Shown: one piece after another, positions 18,050 to 27,864 of the stretch | How the letters are laid out: each line of letters opens with the position of its first letter | Position numbering within the stretch: position 1 is the first letter of the stretch | Source of the DNA: Nansenia antarctica | Taxonomy: Eukaryota; Chordata; Actinopteri; Argentiniformes; Microstomatidae | Assembly: GCA_963989245.1 (NCBI GenBank) | Contig: OZ022349.1 | Coordinates: forward strand, 34,031,616-34,095,615 | Direction: 5' to 3' | DNA: 64,000 nucleotides | The notes under the pieces: generated by a model | The model's input: only the letters and a program-made list of their open reading frames with translations | What the model was told of the DNA's origin: nothing | Database searches by the model: none | Program-made: the position numbers and the translations under genes

Positions 18050-18640
18050 AGAGTCGAGGTCTTCGGAAGCTCCTCTCGGGGTCCGGCCTTTCCGCTCTTT
18101 TGAGGGGGGCTGCCCAGGGGCCGAACTCGTGCTCCAGTGGCGGGCAGGCCACCTACTGAAAGAGTCGCGGTCTTTGGAAGCTCCTCTCGGGGTCCGGCCT
18201 GTCCGCTCTTTGGAGGGGGGGTGCCCAGGGGCCGAACTCGTGCTCCAGTGGCTCCAGTGGCGGGCAGGCCACCTACTGGTCACCTACTGGAAGAGTCGCG
18301 GTCTTTGGAAGCTCCTCTCGGGGTCCGGCCTTTCCGCTCTTTGGAGGGGGGCTGCCCAGGGGCCGAACTCGTGCTCCAGTGGCTCCAGTGGCGGGCAGGC
18401 CACCTACTGGTCACCTACTGGAAGAGTCGCGGTCTTTGGAAGCTCCTCTCGGGGTCCGGCCTTTCCGCTCTTTGGAGGGGGGCTGCCCAGCGGCCGAACT
18501 GCCCCAGTGGTGAAAAGGCCACCTACTGGAAGAGTCGCGGGTCTCCGGCAGCTCCTCTCGGATCCCGGCCTGTTCCGCTCAAAGAGGGGGGGTGGGTCGG
18601 GGGAGCCACCTCCCAGCAGCGGACAAGCCACCTACTGAGA
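18050..18640 (-). repeat. Five tandem leader monomers in the 5' UTR of family B copy 1
   Basis: Monomers of about 108-131 bp begin with agagtcg at 18050, 18161, 18292, 18423 and 18531. They share the core ctcctctcggggtccggcct. The outer two are the most diverged. The arrangement recalls the promoter monomers in mouse L1 leaders. Promoter activity here is inferred only from that analogy. Confidence 0.85.
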
Positions 18641-18765
18641 AGACGTGCTCCCCGACCAAGAATAGAAAAAAAGGAGGGGCATAGAGCCTAGTGAGGAAAA
18701 AGGAAAAACCCTAGATTTCTCAAAAAAACACAAAAACCCACACCCCACCGGAGACTAGCTTTAAT

Positions 18766-18822
18766 AGAAGTCTCTAGTAAGGGCGAAAGGCCTGTGCGTT
18801 TCTTGAAGAGAAACCAGAGTTT
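18766..18822 (-). other. U5 snRNA-derived head of family B copy 1
   Basis: The first 57 or so nt of the element on the sense strand match U5 snRNA: ACTCTGGTTTCTCTTCA (nt 3-19), then GAAACGCACA, GCCTTTCGCC, TTACTA and AGACTTCT. The middle part agrees with this genome's own U5 fragments (AAACGCACAAGCC) better than with human U5. The loop 1 has lost one T and carries a C. After AGACTTCT the match stops and B leader sequence starts. It is probably a captured piece of U5 RNA. Confidence 0.78.
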
Positions 18823-18824
18823 GC

Positions 18825-18850
18825 TCTTAGCCAAAAGGCCGAGAAGCGAT
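18825..18850 (-). pseudogene. RNU2: U2 snRNA copy b, 5' part (nt 1-26)
   Basis: An exact U2 5' end, ending at nt 26 against the B head. Its 3' part is at 4924-5072. U2 nt 27-39 (TCAAGTGTAGTAT, part of the branch-site recognition region) occur nowhere in this copy. Confidence 0.95.
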
Positions 18851-18982
18851 AACCCATAAATTGAACCGCGCCCACCTCCGCCGCCATTATGGTCAAAGTG
18901 TGAAAAATGGGTTGACCTGTGACCTGTGACCTGTGACCTGTGACCTGTGACCCCCACCTGGCTTACCTTGAAACACGGATAT
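18851..18982 (-). promoter_or_regulatory. U2 snRNA promoter region, copy b
   Basis: Identical in layout to the flank of copy a: candidate PSE at 18888-18907 and five GGTCACA repeats (about 18914-18954). It remains in place upstream of, and in the same orientation as, the B element. It could therefore drive transcription into it. Confidence 0.6.
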
Positions 18983-18983
18983 G

Positions 18984-19080
18984 GGCTCAGCGAGACGCAG
19001 AGCCTGCCAAAAATAGCTTGAACTCGTAAGTGTTCCTCTCCACAGAAGTCTTTAGTAAAAGGCGAAAGGCTTGTGCGTTT
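18984..19080 (-). pseudogene. RNU5: U5 snRNA gene fragment lacking its 5' end
   Basis: Same boundaries as the copy at 724-820: loop 1, Sm site and 3' hairpin are present, about 20 nt at the 5' end are absent, and the tRNA-like array joins at the break. Confidence 0.85.
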
Positions 19081-19083
19081 TTT

Positions 19084-19319
19084 GTGGGTAGTGGTGGTCT
19101 AGTGGATAGTGAGTTGGACTTGTGATTGGAAGGTTGTGAGTTCAAATCCCGCCTGAAACCACACCACTACTAGTGTGCCCTTCAGTTCTTCTTCTTCTTC
19201 TTCTTCTTAGTGGGTAGTGGTGGTCTAGTGGATAGTGAGTTGGACTTGTGATCGGAAGGTTGTGAGTTCAAATCCCGCCTGAAACCACACCACTACTAGT
19301 GTGCCCTTGAGTTCTTCTT

Positions 19320-19350
<31 letters not shown>

Positions 19351-19560
19351 GTGGGTAGTGGTGGTCTAGTGGATAGTGAGTTGGACTTGTGATCGGAAGG
19401 TTGTGAGTTCAAATCCCGCCTGAAACCACACCACTACTAGTGTGCCCTTGAGTTCTGGTGGTCTAGTGGATAGTGAGTTGGACTTGTGATCGGAAGGTTG
19501 TGAGTTCAAATCCCGCCTGAAACCACACCACTACTAGTGTGCCCTTGAGTTCTTCTTCTT

Positions 19561-19591
<31 letters not shown>

Positions 19592-19701
19592 GTGGGTAGT
19601 GGTGGTCTAGTGGATAGTGAGTTGGACTTGTGATCGGAAGGTTGTGAGTTCAAATCCCGCCTGAAACCACACCACTACTAGTGTGCCCTTGAGTTCTTCT
19701 T

Positions 19702-19732
<31 letters not shown>

Positions 19733-19854
19733 GTGGGTAGTGGTGGTCTAGTGGATAGTGAGTTGGACTTGTGATCGGAAGGTTGTGAGTTCAAATCCCG
19801 CCTGAAACCACACCACTACTAGTGTGCCCTTGAGTTCTTCTTCTTCTTCTTCTT

Positions 19855-19885
<31 letters not shown>

Positions 19886-20095
19886 GTGGGTAGTGGTGGT
19901 CTAGTGGATAGTGAGTTGGACTTGTGATCGGAAGGTTGTGAGTTCAAATCCCGCCTGAAACCACACCACTACTAGTGTGCCCTTGAGTTCTGGTGGTCTA
20001 GTGGATAGTGAGTTGGACTTGTGATCGGAAGGTTGTGAGTTCAAATCCCGCCTGAAACCACACCACTACTAGTGTGCCCTTGAGTTCTTCTTCTT

Positions 20096-20126
<31 letters not shown>

Positions 20127-20326
20127 GTGGGTAGTGGTTGTCTAGTGGATAGTGAGTTGGACTTGTGATCGGAAGGTTGTGAGTTCAAATCCCGCCTGAA
20201 ACCACACCACTACTAGTGTGCCCTTGAGTTCTGGTGGTCTAGTGGATAGTGAGTTGGACTTGTGATCGGAAGGTTGTGAGTTCAAATCCCGCCTGAAACC
20301 ACACCACTACTAGTGTGCCCTTGAGT

Positions 20327-20391
<65 letters not shown>

Positions 20392-20498
20392 GTGGGTAGT
20401 GGTGGTCTAGTGGATAGTGAGTTGGACTTGTGATCGGAAGGTTGTGAGTTCAAATCCCGCCTGAAACCACACCACTACTAGTGTGCCCTTGAGTTCTT

Positions 20499-20529
<31 letters not shown>

Positions 20530-20961
20530 GTGGGTAGTGGTGGTCTAGTGGATAGTGAGTTGGACTTGTGATTGGAAGGTTGTGAGTTCAAATCCCGCCT
20601 GAAACCACACCACTACTAGTGTGCCCTTGAGTTCTGGTGGTCTAGTGGATAGTGAGTTGGACTTGTGATCGGAAGGTTGTGAGTTCAAATCCCGCCTGAA
20701 ACCACACCACTACTAGTGTGCCCTTGAGTTCTTCTTCTTCTTCTTCTTCTTCTTCTTCTTCTTCTTCTTCTTCTTCTTCTTCTTCTTCTTCTTCTTCTTC
20801 TTCTTCTTCTTCTTCTTCTTCTTCTTCTTCTTCTTCTTCTTCTTCTTCTTCTTCTTCTTCTTCTTCTTCTTCTTCTTCTTCTTCTTCTTCTTCTTCTTCT
20901 TCTTCTTCTTCTTCTTCTTCTTCTTCTTCTTCTTCTTCTTCTTCTTCTTCTTCTTCTTCTT

Positions 20962-20992
<31 letters not shown>

Positions 20993-21142
20993 GTGGGTAG
21001 TGGTGGTCTAGTGGATAGTGAGTTGGACTTGTGATCGGAAGGTTGTGAGTTCAAATCCCGCCTGAAACCACACCACTACTAGTGTGCCCTTGAGTTCTTC
21101 TTCTTCTTCTTCTTTCTTCTTCTTCTTCTTCTTCTTCTTCTT
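19084..21142 (+). repeat. Tandem array of about 14 tRNA-Thr-like units with (TTC)n
   Basis: Same unit as at 824-4910, with fewer copies. Its TTC tract at about 20728-20991 is the longest in the window, close to 88 triplets. One unit carries gtggttgtctag in place of gtggtggtctag, and one TTC tract has a C interruption near 20350. Such long GAA/TTC tracts tend to form triplexes and to be unstable. Confidence 0.85.
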
Positions 21143-21154
21143 CACATGAGATAG

Positions 21155-21311
21155 GAGTGCACCGTTCCTGGATGTACTGCAATACCAGGTCGATGCGTGG
21201 AGTGGACGGAGCAAGCCCCGATTCCAGCTCCCTGTTGCAAAAATCAATTTAATATATGGTCCCCGGGTAGGGGACGTATCAGATATTAAACTGATAAGAA
21301 CAGATACTACA
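21155..21311 (-). pseudogene. RNU2: U2 snRNA copy c, 3' part (nt 32-188)
   Basis: Starts TGTAGTATCTGTTCTTATCA on the minus strand, eight nt further 5' than the other copies. Here the B element joined between nt 31 and 32 rather than at nt 39-41. The rest matches the other copies. Confidence 0.94.
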
Positions 21312-22513
21312 GGTGTTTTTTATTGGTTTTTATAAAAACACAACACCGTATATACAATCAATTAATCAAACAATCAGACATTTAAGACATTACATTCAAC
21401 AACAACCAACATTAAACTAACTAAAGTGCTCAGTGTTCAGTGTATTGTCCAGTGTAGTGTAATGTTCAGTGTTCAGTGTTCAGTGTCCAGGTTCCAGTGT
21501 CGGTAGGAGGCAGGGGTAAAAAACCTGTTCGCTGTGCATCCGGGAAAAAAATTCCCCTGCAGCCCTCTAGTTGTAGAGCGACTACTATCCAGTTTGCCCA
21601 CCAGTGCAAAGCCGTGGCTCCCCCACCTCCCTCCCCCGAGGGACCCCACACACCCGACTCACCCGACCCGCCCCACCACCGGCGCATCCGGCCCAGCCCA
21701 CCAGGCTCAGACTCCTGTAGCCCTTCACGAGGCTAGCCGGACCAGGCGCCCCAGCGGCGGAGCAGATCGAGCACGCAGGCCGACCGGAGGCCCCTGAGGA
21801 GAGGCCCAGAGAGCTCGGCGCATGGCAGGCAAGCAGAGGCGAAAAACCTGTACACAGCTTATCCAGGGAAAAAGCTCCCTGGCTCTTCTCAGCTTGTTCC
21901 GGGCTGGGGGTTGGGGGTTGGCGGGTAGGGGACTGGACCTGTAGCTGGGGGCCTGGAGTTGGGGGGGGGGGGCCCGGAACAGGGGGTTTGGGGTCGCTGA
22001 GTTGGAACCTGGGGTTGGTGCTGGGGTGACGTGGTGGTTCCCGCCGGTCTCTGCTCCTGGGTCTGGAAGCCTGGGTAGGTGTCAGAGCTGGATATGACAT
22101 GTGCCTGAAAAGATACAGGAGTGAGAGAAGGGAGGTGTGCATGGTTTGTGTAGTGTGCATTTTGGTGTCAGGCGGGTGATCAGTACTTCCCTGTGACCCA
22201 GTGGTGTTGGTCATCCTGGTGCTGGTGGTGCTGGCAGGGACGGCTGGTTCGGCTGTGGGTTGTGTGTGGTGATATTCTGGTGAGGGTAGGAAGTGGGTCA
22301 GTGCTGTGTACATGTGTAGGTGGTGGAAGGTGCAGTAAACTTCCCTGTTGGTGTTGTGCGCTGCTCCTCTCCTGGTCCTTGTGATGGTGATACTGCTGAC
22401 CAGGGCTTGTGCTGGAACGGTGGTGAAGGTGATAGTGCAGGAACTGGTGGTGTAGTGAGGTAGGCCCGGGGTGGGGGGGGGTTGGGCGATGCGGCGCGGC
22501 ATGGGGGGGGGAT

Positions 22514-25500
22514 TTAGAGGATGACGTCCTTCCATCTCTCCACCCCCCACACCGCTCTTGCTTGATCCGGGTTATTTTTAAAGTCAACAATAGCATGGTC
22601 CCTGAGGCAGAGGGTGATTCTCCTCCTCAGGGTTGTCAGGTGGACGCTCTGTTTCTGATAGACCCTGATGTTCCTCGTCTCCCAGAGTACCTGCTTGACG
22701 GCGCTGATGATCCTCCACTGTTGTTGTAGTTGGGGGGTTGTGCACCCCCCGGGAGGACCATACAGGATGTTCTCGCTCGTCAAGCGGGGCAGGGTCAGCA
22801 GGCTGTTTAGGGAGACAGAGGGAACAAACAGGGCCCAGACCCGCCTGGCCACGGAGCACTCACAGAACAGGTGGTTAATGTGTTCTGTGTCCGTGCATCC
22901 GTGGGGGCATTTATCAGTCGTTGCGATGTGCCGCCTATGCAAGAATTCCCTAGTGGGGAGACAACCATGAGCAGCCATCCAGGCAATGTCTTTTTGTTTA
23001 TTGTTAGTACATTTATGATTAATGTTTTTCCATACCTGTTTGGAGTCCACGGCTGTGCTGGCCTTGGGGTGAGTAATGGTTTCCTTCGACCTTATGAAGG
23101 TCATAATGTCTTTGTATTTCCATGAGGCCAGCCCAGCCGCGGACAATCCTGTCTTGAAGGCAAAGTCCCTCCATATCTTGTAGACTGGAGGGGGGTCCCA
23201 GCTGTAGGGCACAGTGTGATTTATTGATGCGGTCACCCTGAGTGTCCGGAGGATGGGTGTGGCATAGTATATTTCAAAGAACCTGGCTTTCCTATCTTTG
23301 TTGTTGATGTTGTTGATGAGGTTGGAGAGTCCCTGTGCCCTAATGATGTTTAGGATGTCTGGGACCCCTTTCCCCCCATTCTCCACTGTTTTGTACAGGG
23401 TGGTGCGTTTTAGTTTTTCCATCTGGCTCCCCCAGACAAAGGTAAACATGATCCTTTCGATGGTTTTGGATACTGCTCTGTCTGGGGGAAACACCCTGCC
23501 CAGGTAAAGGAGAATGGGAAGAACAATCGCCTTCAGGACCAGGATCTTGCCTGTCATTGTGAGAGGCCGTGCACTCCACTCACAGATCTTCTTTTGGACC
23601 TGGCGGATGGTCTCCTTCCAGCTGCCGGAGGCTCCTCCATCTTTCTGGTAGGTGATCCCCAGCAGCTTAATGTTTTCCGTCTTTACAGGGAAGGAGGTTG
23701 CCAGGTTCTCCTGCCAGTGCTGCGACAGAAACAGCTCACACTTACCCCTATTGATCAGGGCGCCAGTGGCTGCACAGTAGTCCTCCACCACTTTCGTTGC
23801 TGTGGAAATGGAGCGACTATCTGTGCCGACGATGGTAATGTCGTCCATGTACGCCACCACCTTGAGCCTCTCCCCCCGGGCCCCTGGTAGAGGGTAGCCC
23901 ATGATGTTGGGGGAGCTCCTGATCTTCCGTAGGAACGGCTCCAGGTAGATGACGTACAGTAGAGGGGCCAAGGGGCATCCCTGCCGTACTCCAGCTTTGA
24001 TGGGGAAGGGGTCTGTCAACTGGTTGTTGATCCGAACTCTGCTCGTGATGTTGTTGTAGCAGAGTTCGGTCCAGTTGAGCAGGTGCTGGGGGAAGTTCAT
24101 GCCTCTCAGCACCCTCTGCAGGAAACCATGGTTAACCCTGTCAAAGGCCTTCTCCTGATCCAGGCTGAGAAGGCCTAAAGGGGACCTCCGCTCCTGGGAG
24201 TGCAGGATGAGGTCTCTCACCAGGAGCAGGTTGTCATTGATGGACCTACCGGGGACGCTACAGGTCTGGTCAGGGGCTATAACTGAGGGGAGGAGGGTTT
24301 GAAACCGTTGGGTGAGGGCTTTTGTCATAATTTTATAGTCCACTGGGAGGAGATTGATGGGGCGCCAGTTCCGGAGGTCCTTGAGGTCCCCTTTCTTGGG
24401 GATCAGTGTGACCGTACTCTGTCTCATTGACTCTCCAAGCCTCCCTTCCCTGTAGACGGCTTTGAAGACCTCCGCCAAGTCCTCCTTGAGGAGATCCCAG
24501 AGAGTCTTGTAGAACTCTGCTGGGATCCCATCCGGTCCAGGGGCCTTGTGTGTATTCAAGGAGTGCACGGCCCGGGTGAGCTCCTCCGTGGTCAGCTCTG
24601 GGTTCTCACTCTCACCACCCTCGGGGACCCGGTCCAGACCATCCAGGAAGGTGGCCATGAGAGTCTCGTCGGTTGTCTTGATGTTGTAGAGACTCTCGTA
24701 GAACTCTCTTGCCACCCCCGGGATGTTGCCTCTGTCTGACACGGTGTCCCCATTGGTGTCGTATAGGGACAGGATAGGCTTGTGTTTTGACCGTGCCTTG
24801 CGGAAGAAGTGGCGTGTGCATTTCTCCTCCTCCTCCAGGCCCTGGAGTTTTTCCCTGAACTGTTTCTTTTGTTGTTGCTCCCGGTAGAGGGTGGCAAGGT
24901 GTTGTTTGGTCTCAGCCAGTTCTCGGGCCACATCCAGACCACCCAGTTGTAGGAGACTTAGGCGTTGGAGGGCCGCGTTGTGGTGTTGAAACCTGGCCCT
25001 CTGTTCTGCCGCTTTCCTCCTTCCGACTGACCCGAAGTAGCCCTTTGTCCTGGCCTTAACCATCTCCCACCACTCTATCGGGGAGTCGAACAGTTCTTTT
25101 AGGGTCCTCCACTCCAGGTAGCGCCTGGAGAAGGAATGCACCACTGTTGGGTCCTGAAGGATCGATGTATTCATCCTCCAGGTACCCCTACCCGCTCTTG
25201 TTTGGCCTTCCCATTCCAGGGACACTGTCAACATCCTGTGGTCCGAGAAGTGGGCCGCCTGGCTGGTCAGGGTTCCCATCCTCAGACCTGGCGAGAGCAA
25301 GAACATGTCTATCCTGGAGGAAGAATTCCCGGAGGAACTCACCCTTGTGTGTGTCGGCGGGGAGGTGCCACCGGCGTCTACCAGTTGGAAGTCGTCTATG
25401 ATGGACTGAAGTTCTGTAGTGGATCGGTCTCTCCTGGGCCTGCTGCGGTCCTCATCCCGGAGGGCACAGTTGAAATCTCCCCCCACTAGGACTGGTGTGG

Positions 25501-25900
25501 GGATGAGGAGGAGAGACCGAAGTTTCTTGAAAAGGGAGACTCTCTTGGCCACGTTGGTTGGGCCGTACACATTGATGACCCTCAGCGGCGAACCCTGGAT
25601 CTCTAGGTCCAGAACCAGGATTCGCCCGCTCTCTACAACCTCCCCCTTTTTGGTCTGCAGAAAAGGGTTGGCCACCAAAATGCCGACCCCATCAGCTCTA
25701 TCAATGTTTGAGCCTGACCAGAGAGAGTCCCCCCGTGTCCATTCCTCCTCCAGGGTGGCGTCCATCTCCTTGAATGGGATGGCGCACTCCTGGAGGATAT
25801 ACATGTCTGACTGATGTTGGGTGATGTACTGGTAGACGACCTCCCGTTTGTCTGGTTGCCGGAGGCTTCTGGTGTTGAGAGATGAGATTGTTATCCTCAT
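22514..25900 (-). CDS. Family B ORF2 (APE endonuclease-reverse transcriptase), copy 2
   Basis: 1128 residues, uninterrupted, with all endonuclease, reverse transcriptase (YMDD) and C-terminal CCHC residues described for copy 1 at 12699-16085. It has DRVNHG in the RT domain, shared with copy 3 and the chimera, where copy 1 has DRVSHG. This copy is a good candidate for an active source of family B. Confidence 0.95.
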   Translation of the reverse strand: MRITISSLNTRSLRQPDKREVVYQYITQHQSDMYILQECAIPFKEMDATLEEEWTRGDSLWSGSNIDRADGVGILVANPFLQTKKGEVVESGRILVLDLEIQGSPLRVINVYGPTNVAKRVSLFKKLRSLLLIPTPVLVGGDFNCALRDEDRSRPRRDRSTTELQSIIDDFQLVDAGGTSPPTHTRVSSSGNSSSRIDMFLLSPGLRMGTLTSQAAHFSDHRMLTVSLEWEGQTRAGRGTWRMNTSILQDPTVVHSFSRRYLEWRTLKELFDSPIEWWEMVKARTKGYFGSVGRRKAAEQRARFQHHNAALQRLSLLQLGGLDVARELAETKQHLATLYREQQQKKQFREKLQGLEEEEKCTRHFFRKARSKHKPILSLYDTNGDTVSDRGNIPGVAREFYESLYNIKTTDETLMATFLDGLDRVPEGGESENPELTTEELTRAVHSLNTHKAPGPDGIPAEFYKTLWDLLKEDLAEVFKAVYREGRLGESMRQSTVTLIPKKGDLKDLRNWRPINLLPVDYKIMTKALTQRFQTLLPSVIAPDQTCSVPGRSINDNLLLVRDLILHSQERRSPLGLLSLDQEKAFDRVNHGFLQRVLRGMNFPQHLLNWTELCYNNITSRVRINNQLTDPFPIKAGVRQGCPLAPLLYVIYLEPFLRKIRSSPNIMGYPLPGARGERLKVVAYMDDITIVGTDSRSISTATKVVEDYCAATGALINRGKCELFLSQHWQENLATSFPVKTENIKLLGITYQKDGGASGSWKETIRQVQKKICEWSARPLTMTGKILVLKAIVLPILLYLGRVFPPDRAVSKTIERIMFTFVWGSQMEKLKRTTLYKTVENGGKGVPDILNIIRAQGLSNLINNINNKDRKARFFEIYYATPILRTLRVTASINHTVPYSWDPPPVYKIWRDFAFKTGLSAAGLASWKYKDIMTFIRSKETITHPKASTAVDSKQVWKNINHKCTNNKQKDIAWMAAHGCLPTREFLHRRHIATTDKCPHGCTDTEHINHLFCECSVARRVWALFVPSVSLNSLLTLPRLTSENILYGPPGGCTTPQLQQQWRIISAVKQVLWETRNIRVYQKQSVHLTTLRRRITLCLRDHAIVDFKNNPDQARAVWGVERWKDVIL

Positions 25901-27471
25901 GGTTCTTGGATTTGGTTTGTTCCAATTTTTGCTAAACTATTGCACATGAGGTTGAGGCCCTCCAATGGGTCGTTGGGGGCCAGATAGTGTGGTACCTCCC
26001 CTTGGCTGCTCATGGTGTGGGGGTTGTCTCCCCTCTGACTGCCTGGTGGCCCCCTCATCTGTGTTGTTGATGAGGTGATTTTCGGTGGCCCGTACGGTCC
26101 GGTGAGCATGGACTGGGGGTGGCTGGTAGGCTGTGCAGGGTGAGGAGCATGTGATGACTGGAGAGAGGAAGAGGGTGGGGAGGAGGGTTTGGGGGGGGGA
26201 GCCGGCTTACCTGTATGGCGTTGGGGTTTGGGTTCTGGAGTAGTCTTTTTGTCTGGTTTTTTCCGGATTGCCTTTTTTTGTGGTCTTTTGCGTTTTGGTT
26301 GAGCCAAGCTCCAGTCATTTTCACTGTCTGATTGGGAGGGGAGGTGGATCTGCGGTGTGCTGCTGGTGGCTATCTCAATAGAGGCCGGCTCCCCCTTCAT
26401 GGTGTTTTTGCAGGGGGTGGAGGTGGCCATGGGGTTTAGGAGGGGGTGGGTGTTGAGGTTGTCTGTAGGGGGTGCTGGGACGGTTGGTTCCTCTCCTTCT
26501 CCTTCTCCGTCGCTCGAGCTCTGATCGTCCCCTCCATCGCTCGGGCGCCGGTCCTCCTCCGTCTCTCCCTTCTCTTCCTCCATGTTGGGTGTGGGTTGGG
26601 GTGTGGGTTGGGGTGGGGGTTGGGGTGGGGGTTGGGGTGGGGGTGGGGGTGTGGGTTGGGGTGGGGGTGGGGGTTGGGGTGGTGGTTGGTTGGATTTATA
26701 GCCCCGGGCTCTACTTGCATAGGAACTTGGGCAGTCACGGTAAAGATGCCCCTGTCCCCCGCACAGGTTGCAAGGTCTGGTCGTGGTGCACTCCGACGTC
26801 GGGTGGTCTTGGCGGCAGATTTTACATACCACGGCCTTGCAGGCCGCTGCCAGATGGCCCAATTGGCCGCAGTTCCTGCAGAGCTTCGGCATACCGTAGT
26901 AGTAGACGGAGCCCCTGTTGTTCCCCAGGTTGATGGTGCTGGGGATATGTTGGACTCCGCCTATCCCCTCCGGGTCCGGACGGAGTTGCACCAGCCATTT
27001 CTTGGCCCCCGTCCACACTCCGTCTTCATCCAGGACCATCCGGGCCCCCGATTTAAGGGTGGCATGACGGTGTAGCCACACCTCAATATCATATTCCTGA
27101 ATCACCTCATTGTGGAATTGAATTGTGACCACTTTTGATTCTAAATCCGTTAGTGGGTGGGCTGTAAAACGGTTAAGTGGGGGTTTGTGTTCATTAATCC
27201 TATGAAAGGTCCAGAATTCCTCTAACAGTTGGGGGGTTTTAAAGCTAACTTCAAAACATTCATTCGGCCCAGGGGGCTTCACCAGGCAGTTTAGATCAGA
27301 CGGCACAAAGCCCATACCTCTCTGTAGAACCGCCCTGCTGAATTCCAGGCGGGTCATCGTTGTTACTGGTCTGGCAGTCTTCTGTTGGGGGGCTCCATCC
27401 ATGGCAGCCTCCTCAGTTGGGTTGAGCGTCAACCTGACGGCGTTGTAGCGCCGCATCGCTCCGGGGTTCAT
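25897..27471 (-). CDS. Family B ORF1 (gag-like), copy 2
   Basis: 524 residues, identical in length and organisation to copy 1 (three zinc knuckles at 198-247, Pro-rich tract, acidic stretch, basic run). It also ends with the ATGA overlap at 25897-25900. The Pro-rich tract has kept the same length as in copy 1, although this kind of sequence varies in copy 3. Confidence 0.92.
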   Translation of the reverse strand: MNPGAMRRYNAVRLTLNPTEEAAMDGAPQQKTARPVTTMTRLEFSRAVLQRGMGFVPSDLNCLVKPPGPNECFEVSFKTPQLLEEFWTFHRINEHKPPLNRFTAHPLTDLESKVVTIQFHNEVIQEYDIEVWLHRHATLKSGARMVLDEDGVWTGAKKWLVQLRPDPEGIGGVQHIPSTINLGNNRGSVYYYGMPKLCRNCGQLGHLAAACKAVVCKICRQDHPTSECTTTRPCNLCGGQGHLYRDCPSSYASRARGYKSNQPPPQPPPPPQPTPPPPPQPPPQPPPQPTPQPTPNMEEEKGETEEDRRPSDGGDDQSSSDGEGEGEEPTVPAPPTDNLNTHPLLNPMATSTPCKNTMKGEPASIEIATSSTPQIHLPSQSDSENDWSLAQPKRKRPQKKAIRKKPDKKTTPEPKPQRHTGKPAPPPKPSSPPSSSLQSSHAPHPAQPTSHPQSMLTGPYGPPKITSSTTQMRGPPGSQRGDNPHTMSSQGEVPHYLAPNDPLEGLNLMCNSLAKIGTNQIQEP

Positions 27472-27864
27472 CGTTGGAGTGGGGTGGGGGGGGTGGGGGA
27501 TCAGGGAGGAAGGAGGGAGAGGAATAGGGTTAGGGGGAGGTTGTAGATAATTTTTTGGGGGGGGGAATAGGGTACTTGCCGTTAGGTTAGGGGTGTTGTT
27601 CCTCTCAGGTCCTCACGGCAGATTTTGGACTCTGGCTTGGGTCTGGAACTGGGTTCCCGTCTGGGGACAAAAGAGGGACACCTGAGAGCGAGTGGGGACA
27701 CCAGGTGGCCAAAGACCTACGGTCTTGAAAGCACTCCCCTGTGTCCCTCTCGCTCCTAGCTTAGATGTTATAGTTGTCCTCCCTCCTGGTCTGGTTGGGG
27801 TCCACTGGCTCAGCTGGGTCGGCTGGTGGGTGTTGGGCCCTCTCTCACCTCTGGCGTGCTTGGG

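Larger units (their letters stand above)
11497..18824 (-). mobile_element. Family B non-LTR retrotransposon, copy 1, full length
   Basis: A 7328-bp element. On the sense strand, its order is: U5-like head (18766-18822); about 120 bp of unique leader; five leader monomers (18050-18640); about 390 bp more leader; ORF1; ORF2 overlapping ORF1 by ATGA; and a 1.2-kb 3' UTR with AATAAA 6-7 nt before the end. The 3' UTR holds a 7-bp repeat and a poly-G run. The 5' end joins U2 at nt 26, or nt 30 with one mismatch, and the 3' end joins nt 40/41. So there is a loss of about 9-13 bp of target rather than a duplication. Both ORFs are open. Confidence 0.92.
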
